In this document: piece by piece, positions 58,328 to 64,000 of the stretch
Layout: the number at the start of each line of letters is the position of its first letter
Position numbering within the stretch: the stretch's first letter is position 1
From: Peltaster fructicola
Taxonomy: Eukaryota; Ascomycota; Dothideomycetes
Assembly: GCA_001592805.2 (NCBI GenBank)
Contig: CP051141.1
Location: 1,922,001 to 1,986,000, forward strand
DNA length: 64,000 nucleotides
Direction of reading: 5' to 3'
Position numbers and translations under genes: made by a program
The notes under the pieces: generated by a model
Told to the model about the DNA's origin: nothing
The model's database searches: none
The model's input: only the letters and a program-made list of their open reading frames with translations

Positions 58328-61083
58328 ATGGCAGCTCGACCAGATGCTGGCGGCACGATGCCACAGCATGCGCAACATGAACCTAGCATTGTCACCCAGG
58401 TCGGCATACAGACCATAGGTGGTCTCACCTACGACAGCATTGTGTTAGGGATGCATGTGCTATCTGACAACAGCGAGGTCACTCTCCGTGATGGTCGAGT
58501 CGTCACCATCACATCTACCGATGGTCCGAACCCTCTACTAGCTGGCAAGCTCTACCAGACAGACTCGTCTCCCGTCGAGCATTTCTTTGTACCTGATCTG
58601 TACCCGAACCTGCAGCTCCTGGTCGATAGGCAGCGTGTCGACAACGATGTCGCTTATGCTCTCTCTAGCGGCCACGAGCTCCGCACATGGACCATGAATC
58701 CAGACTCGGGAGTGACTATCACAGAGGACGGCGTGAAGATTCTTCCACTTCCACAAGGCAATCGAGGAGGATGGACCAACCTTGACACTCTTGGCTTGGA
58801 TCCGTTCGGCGCTCCATCTCAACCAATTGGTAGTGGTGTCATTCCACAGACTATGCAGCAGTATGTTCCGGCATCAGGACTCGATGCCATCCTCCCAAGC
58901 ATTCAGCAATATGGTCCGAACACATTCCGTGCATACCCTTCTATCTCAGACGCTTCTACACTCATAGACCCTTCCCGGACCATCGGCGCAGGGAATCCCT
59001 TCGGCTTGGGCCTCGTCACCGACACTGCATTGGGTGGTCTCTTCCCCAGCCACCACATCTCAGGAGGTGTGCCATCATATCAAGGTCAAGGATCGACAAC
59101 GATTGGCGATGCTACACCATCGTCCGACGCTCATATGATCACTCAAAAATGTGAGCATCCTATGTGCGACCACGTCCACGACATGCACCATTTCTGGGAT
59201 CACCAGGATGTCTTGTTGGACGACATCGCACTGATCCCGAACGATGCTCTGAAGGGTCCTTCTTCGGCCAAGTCCAAGAAGCCCGAAGGCGAACCACCTG
59301 AGGCGCCTAGGAAGAACTTCTTCGATGCTCGATATTTGCCAATTCCACCAGGCTCTGTAAGTCTGACGGCCGAGGAGATCACACGTTTCCTCAGCACAAA
59401 GGACTCGAAGCTAGATCGCTTTGTGGCTGCCTATGACGAGGACGCCGAAGGAGTTCCAGATGATTGGCAGCTCATCAAGGAGCACCTTATCTACAACATC
59501 CAGAAGCTACTTCATGTTTGCGAGCGAGACCCGCGTGATCAGCCATTCGACCGCGGCAAGGACTTGGAGGGCAAATACTTAGCCATCACGGATCCAAATG
59601 TCCTCCAGTGCCACCTCGCCTGGCAGCAGAATGGCTTGCGCGCACTACTTCGAGGCTTGTTCGAACAGTCGAAGAAGTATCGCTTCGGCCGTGCGCTCGC
59701 GCTCATCGAGGCACTCATCGAGGCCCACCAGAAGAACGAGATCATAGTCCCTCGAATCGATGAGGAAGTTGACATTCGTCCTATGCGAGCCAGCAAGCGT
59801 CTCTACCAGATTATGCAGGTGCTTCAAGCCTGCGCTCTCGCCCGAGCAGATCTCATGAACGGCAACATCGATGAACTGCTTGCAGCACCGTTTCTGTACC
59901 TGGCTCGCAAGAGCAACAACTTTCATACCAATGGCGCCAAACGGCTCAAGACCAGCGGCAAGGGCAACGGCGACTATACCAACTACCGTGAGACTGCAGA
60001 GCGTGCCCCAAGCAGGATGGGGTCACAATCCCTCACTACAGTGAACACCCCATTGAGGACGACGAGGTCCGGGCTCGCTTCGGCGATGCTCTCAACACTC
60101 TGCAGTACCAGCAACTCAAGGCGACATATCTCTCCGAGCAGGGTAACGGCAATCAGCCGCAGACCATCGAGGCGGAACTGCCGAATCCATTCTTTCATCC
60201 ACGGACATATCAGCCGGTCCCTAGGTCTCAGGATCGACGCCATGATCACGACGAGGATCAGGACGATGATCATGAGGAGGACCACGATGATGACCATGAG
60301 GAGGATAACAATGATGATCACGAGCAGGCCAAAGACCGTGAGACTCGCAAGCGCGATCGAGGCCCTGATGAAGACGATGATGATGATGATGGGGAGTATA
60401 GGCCAGCCAAGAAGTCACGAAAGGAAGCACCCCGCAAGACCAGTACAGCCGCTGGCAAGACTAGAAGGCAAAATACCAAGCCTTCTACCAAGACCGGAAA
60501 GCCACAGGCACAGCCACAGCATCGTCGATACAACAATGGTGTTCCATCTAACATGATGCATCGAGGCTCGTTCCCAGCGGCTCAGCTCTCTGTGGCTCAT
60601 CCTGCTGCATCTCGATGCCCTCCGGCCGTCTCTACCCATGTCCATGACTCGGCTCATCGCGCTCGTCAGTTTCAGGCTGGCAGCTATCAGGGTCTCCAAG
60701 GAAATCACTACAGCATACCAAACCAGAGCTATGGCCCTGTCTCGGCCGGACCAGCAGGTCTAGTCCTCCAAGGAAATGTCTACAACGTACCGGACCAGAG
60801 CTACGGCCCTATGCCAGCCGGACTAGCAGGTCCAGGTCTCCAAGGAATTCCCTACGGCATACTTCCTCAGAGCTACGGCTCTGTTTCTGCTGGGCCAGCA
60901 GATCCATACGACATCTTTGGGCCATTTGCACCATTCCCGGAGCCTCTGGATGTCGCTGATCCTCAAGTCCCAGGTCAACCAGGTCTTCCACAAGATGTGG
61001 ACTTCTCCGTTGACCCATCCTTCGGACAGTTGCAGTATGGGGGCCCGTCAAATGGCTACCCATCTGTGTCATATGGCTTCTGA
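58328..61083 (+). CDS. Orphan C: C-x4-C, helical module, acidic tract and C-terminal repeats (one apparent frameshift)
   Basis: About 918 residues if one base is restored. The N-terminal ~240 residues are ordered beta-rich then Pro/Gly-rich. A knuckle-like KCEHPMCDHVHDMHHFWDH is at about residues 277-295. EEITRFLSTKDSKLDRFVAA begins the helical part, ending with ASKRLYQIMQVLQACALARA and DLMNGNIDELLAAPFLYLAR, the module shared with orphans A, B and D. Then comes an Asp/His/Glu-rich tract, a basic NLS-like RPAKKSRKEAPRK, and three 24-residue repeats (QSYGPVSAGPAG). The frame changes at the C4 run 60006-60009: the upstream frame becomes Arg/Met junk, while the other frame gives the acidic tract and repeats through to 61083. 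One more C would restore frame. No family is recognised; a nuclear role is inferred from the NLS and charge pattern. Confidence 0.7.
60232..60330 (+). repeat. Imperfect GAT/GAC/CAT-rich coding microsatellite
   Basis: A run of GAT, GAC, GAG and CAT triplets inside orphan C encodes an Asp/Glu/His tract (HDHDEDQDDDHEEDHDDDH). Likely to vary in length between strains. Confidence 0.7.
60691..60906 (+). repeat. Three 72-bp tandem repeats in the C-terminus of orphan C
   Basis: CTCCAAGGAA recurs at 60694, 60766 and 60838, an exact 72-bp spacing. Each unit encodes 24 residues of the pattern LQGNxYxxPxQSYGPxxAGxAG. The units differ by many substitutions but share reading frame and length. Confidence 0.85.
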
Positions 61084-61944
61084 AAGGCCAGCATCGAATT
61101 GGCAGTGGCACCATGCATTGAAGCATGTGAGAACCACGAGGCACTCACGCATGCCGTTGCTTTCCATCTCCGGCATAAGTATGAATAACGACAGTATGAA
61201 TCACGACGACATGAAGCATTCGTCATCAGCATCAGTATGATTAACAACAACATGTATTACAACGATCCGGAGCATCTACATCCACCAGATGATGGACAGT
61301 TCGATTGCTGGCTCGAGCGTACAATGTACGTGGCGTGCAGTATCTGCTTCAGGACAGAATCAACCAAAGTTTTCCTTTACCAGTGTACAATACATGGCTC
61401 CCACCATTGGCAGGATGGATTTGGCGAGAAGTGGCACACGGCCGCGGGACTATGGTGATGAATGCTTGGCAGGATATCTCATGGAGTGGTGAACCTGAGT
61501 AGACAGTCTGAGATAGCATCCACCAATCCTTAATAACCACCTTCTCTCTTCGGACTGTGACATTGCTTGCGGTCGTGCTTGTGTTGCTTACATCGCATCA
61601 TGTCGGGGCTTCCTCAAAACCATCTGAATAGATGTACAGCTCTGGGTATCGCATCCTGGATTACAATACAACATAGATTGATGTGCTAATGCCGTACGGC
61701 ACATTGTTTGTCTCTTGTTCTTTCATGGCTAATGTCTCAGATCGACGCTTTGTTCGACACGATTGTACAGCTTGCAACTCTATCTGCAGTTGAAGCACAA
61801 AGATGAATACGTCTTGGTTTGCGAACGTGAAGAACATTGCAGATAGTGTGTTTCTGTCTATGCTTCGGCCATCCTCCTCGCACAGTCTGCAAGTCTACAC
61901 TCATACCACTCTCAGCACAGTAGGCATCACGACAGCTACACGAC
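61084..61944. other. Intergenic region orphan C / orphan D
   Basis: About 860 bp holding the 3' end of orphan C and the promoter of orphan D. Short frames without motifs; nothing else is supported. Confidence 0.5.
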
Positions 61945-63009
61945 ATGTCTTCGGACCACCAACGACCACAGCTTCGAGGCTATCCAAGAGCCATACATAG
62001 CCGACCAGTCGACCGTCAGTCACCTCTCCAGGTACTCCGAACACTACCAACAACATCAGCATCATACTCTTCCGAAGCATACCATCGCAGACTTCGGACA
62101 TCTTTCGAACAGTCCGGAGGTCTCCAGAGCATTCAAGAACCGAGTGTATCGGCATCTCGAGCCATGAGACCATCTGTCCCTGCTCACATAAGGAATGAAT
62201 CCAATACAGTCGCATCGACGGGTCAGAAGACCTCAGGGCTAGCGGAACAGCGATTCTGGCCTCCTCCTCCAGGCGAGCCACGCACACCACCTACGCCCAG
62301 ACAGAGTACAAAACATGGTCCCAAACGAATGGTGATTAAAGGTGAGAGAGCTCGTAAAGACTTCCGGGTCACCACACCACATCTGTCCTATAAGACCCTC
62401 GAAGAAGCAAGCAAGATCTTGGAAGATCGTACAGCTCTGCAGATAGTCGGACCCGATGATGTAGATGCCGTTGTAGCGTCTGCAGGATCTTATGTGCTGT
62501 CCCTGCTGAAGACATTCGACACTGAAGAGATAAGACAGCCACCGGATATCGGAAGACGTAGTGAGGAAGAGATCAGCTACTTCCTTCAGTGGCAGGACGA
62601 GTCTCACAACAAGGTCGTGGAGCGACTGCTGCTTGAACTACCACACAACGGTGCTTTTGCTGAAGAGCGAGTGTGGGCTGTTCTTCGTGCAGTCGTCGAT
62701 ATGCATCGTTACGGAGCTGCGAACATCGAGGTGGATAAGTTGACATTCAAGAACAACCTTACGCTCAAGTGCTCGGATCGACTGCGTGAGATACATGAAG
62801 CCATGCGTGGCTATACCATTATCCGTCTGGATGTTCTCAGTCGAGCGCATATCGAGCAGCTCGTTGCTAATCCCGCAGCGTTGGTCACTCGCAAACTCAC
62901 CAATGTCTGGGTGAATCAGAAGAAGGCTGCGAAGAACAAGAGAGCAAAGATGCTGGCCGCACATCAGAAGCAGCAGCCACCAGGCCTGGATGGTGCGAGG
63001 CCAGATTGA
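61945..63009 (+). CDS. Orphan D: short protein with the helical module
   Basis: A single exon of 354 residues. The first 130 residues are Pro/Ser/Arg-rich and disordered (FWPPPPGEPRTPPTPR). Residues about 208-330 form a helical module: EEEISYFLQWQDESHNKVVE, RVWAVLRAVVDMHRYGAANI, LKCSDRLREIHEAMRGYTII, RLDVLSRAHIEQLVANPAAL, VTRKLTNVWVNQKK. The pattern matches the C-terminal part of orphan A and, more weakly, orphans B and C. The basic C-terminus (KKAAKNKRAKMLAAHQKQ) could be a nuclear signal. It lacks the C-x4-C motif of the others. It lies 861 bp downstream of orphan C in the same direction, so a tandem duplication is possible. Function unknown. Confidence 0.72.
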   Translation: MSSDHQRPQLRGYPRAIHSRPVDRQSPLQVLRTLPTTSASYSSEAYHRRLRTSFEQSGGLQSIQEPSVSASRAMRPSVPAHIRNESNTVASTGQKTSGLAEQRFWPPPPGEPRTPPTPRQSTKHGPKRMVIKGERARKDFRVTTPHLSYKTLEEASKILEDRTALQIVGPDDVDAVVASAGSYVLSLLKTFDTEEIRQPPDIGRRSEEEISYFLQWQDESHNKVVERLLLELPHNGAFAEERVWAVLRAVVDMHRYGAANIEVDKLTFKNNLTLKCSDRLREIHEAMRGYTIIRLDVLSRAHIEQLVANPAALVTRKLTNVWVNQKKAAKNKRAKMLAAHQKQQPPGLDGARPD

Positions 63010-63463
63010 GGTATCATCATCTCGCTGGATGCTTGAGAGTCATCACAGCGGTATTTGCGTTCGTGAGCATCGCGGCAAGAGATTGCAAGCACAAGATCTG
63101 CGTGGCGTCTGGTTGTCGAGCTTGTTTGCTTGCCAAACGAATGGCTGGTACGGCTGAAGGGGTGGTCAGTTGCAAGCTTGTAGTCTATCGGTCTGCAGCA
63201 GTGTCATGTCTGTCATTCGATGCCTGGGGCCGCGATGACCCCGCGTCGATGGTGTACGGCGCCGCGCTGTGTACGAGATGTTGACGACAATGGCAGAAGA
63301 TGCAGTGCTGGTAGGACTGAGGTCGGATTTTTGGCAGCGCGGAATTTGCACCGCTCGATCCTCTGTCTGAGCCTATGGCCCGTATGCGTCTACATAGCAT
63401 TCACAAAGGCACGATTACATGTAGCATGGTAATGAATGATGATATTACAGGGTTTATAGCACG
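63010..63463. other. Intergenic region orphan D / uS5m
   Basis: About 450 bp between convergent genes, holding both 3' ends. Nothing else is supported. Confidence 0.5.
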
Positions 63464-64000
63464 CTAAGGCACGGAGCCGCCATAGTACACCTTTCGCACG
63501 TCGATCATCTTGCGTCCTCGCGACTTGGCAATGTCCTCTGGGTGACGCTGAGACAGAAGAGCCTGGTATGCAGCCTTGACGACATTCATCTTGTTTCGCG
63601 ATCGCGGCGTCCGCGCAGCGAGATCATGAATACCAGCCGCTCGTGCCATCTCGAAGATCAGATGTTGACAACGATTTCCAAAGCCTATTCACCAGTCAGC
63701 TAACATTACAACATAACACATCGTCGAACTCACCTGGTGGCCGAGACTGTATCTGCACGACGGTAGCAGCGACTTTGCTCTCGACTTCGCCGAAGATTGT
63801 GCGATCTTCGTATCTCATGATAGGCTTCATGTTGCGGATGGCAGCATATTCAGACTGCCTGGCGGCATCCATATCTTCGACAGCCTTGCCCTCACCAATA
63901 CCGAGCATTCCATCTCCATTGCCAGCAATTGAAAGGTAGTACATAGACTGTATTTTGCCCATTCGTGTTTGATTGACAACTCGATGCGTGACCAAGTGCT
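63464..64000 (-). CDS. MRPS5: Mitochondrial ribosomal protein uS5m (partial, cut by the right edge)
   Basis: Exons 63734 and beyond 64000 (5' end missing) and 63684-63464; a 49-nt intron (GTGAGT...TAG) joins SRPPG to FGNRCQHLIFE. The visible part covers the S5 domain: THRVVNQTRMGKIQSMYYL, SIAGNGDGMLGIGEGKAVE, then ARAAGIHDLAARTPRSRNKM, NVVKAAYQALLSQRHPEDIA and RGRKMIDVRKVYYGG. These match mitochondrial S5 of the small subunit. The start codon and the N-terminal extension lie outside the window. Confidence 0.93.

Overview
This 64 kb window is nuclear DNA of a filamentous ascomycete (Pezizomycotina; Dothideomycetes is my best guess from overall look, but it cannot be proven from this sequence alone). 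The evidence is the many genes with short introns (mostly 43-62 nt, GTRAGT-like donors, CTAAC/CTGAC-like branch sites, CAG/TAG acceptors), terminal exons as short as 17 nt, and clearly fungal proteins: a calcium-binding external NADH dehydrogenase, a flavodoxin-fused sulfite reductase beta subunit, IML2, an FPK1/NRC-2 kinase and VPS24. There are no operons; neighbours are divergent, convergent or tandem, with intergenic gaps from 40 bp to almost 9 kb.

Layout. 0-16 kb: a WD40/TPR scaffold protein, UPF3 (nonsense-mediated decay), a HAD-type phosphatase, a small membrane protein, XAP5 and IML2 (head to head), a TTC1-like TPR protein and the p23 co-chaperone SBA1. 17-19 kb: orphan A. 21-33 kb: a dense housekeeping block with VPS24, the mitochondrial helicase SUV3, NDE1, an aldehyde dehydrogenase, the splicing/ribosome helicase PRP43, a METTL4-like MT-A70 methyltransferase and a secreted isochorismatase-like protein. 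33.2-42.0 kb: almost 9 kb with no intact recognisable gene, but with decayed coding-like stretches, a perfect 20-bp palindrome and a small structured locus with Pol III-like signals. 42-55 kb: a short orphan with acidic repeats, MET5, orphan B, a quinone oxidoreductase and the FPK1/NRC-2 kinase. 58-63 kb: orphans C and D. The right edge cuts the mitochondrial ribosomal protein uS5m gene.

Two observations stand out. First, four unnamed proteins (orphans A, B, C and D) appear by eye to share a C-terminal helical module, and three of them also carry an upstream C-x4-C metal-knuckle-like motif. I do not know this family; it is the best candidate here for something undescribed. Second, four genes (UPF3, the HAD phosphatase, IML2 and orphan C) each carry one frame break that looks like the loss of one base in or beside a short homopolymer. 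This suggests a systematic sequence error, although true lesions cannot be excluded.

All family assignments come from reading the translations; no database search was run. Exon joins were worked out by hand from splice signals and frame continuity.
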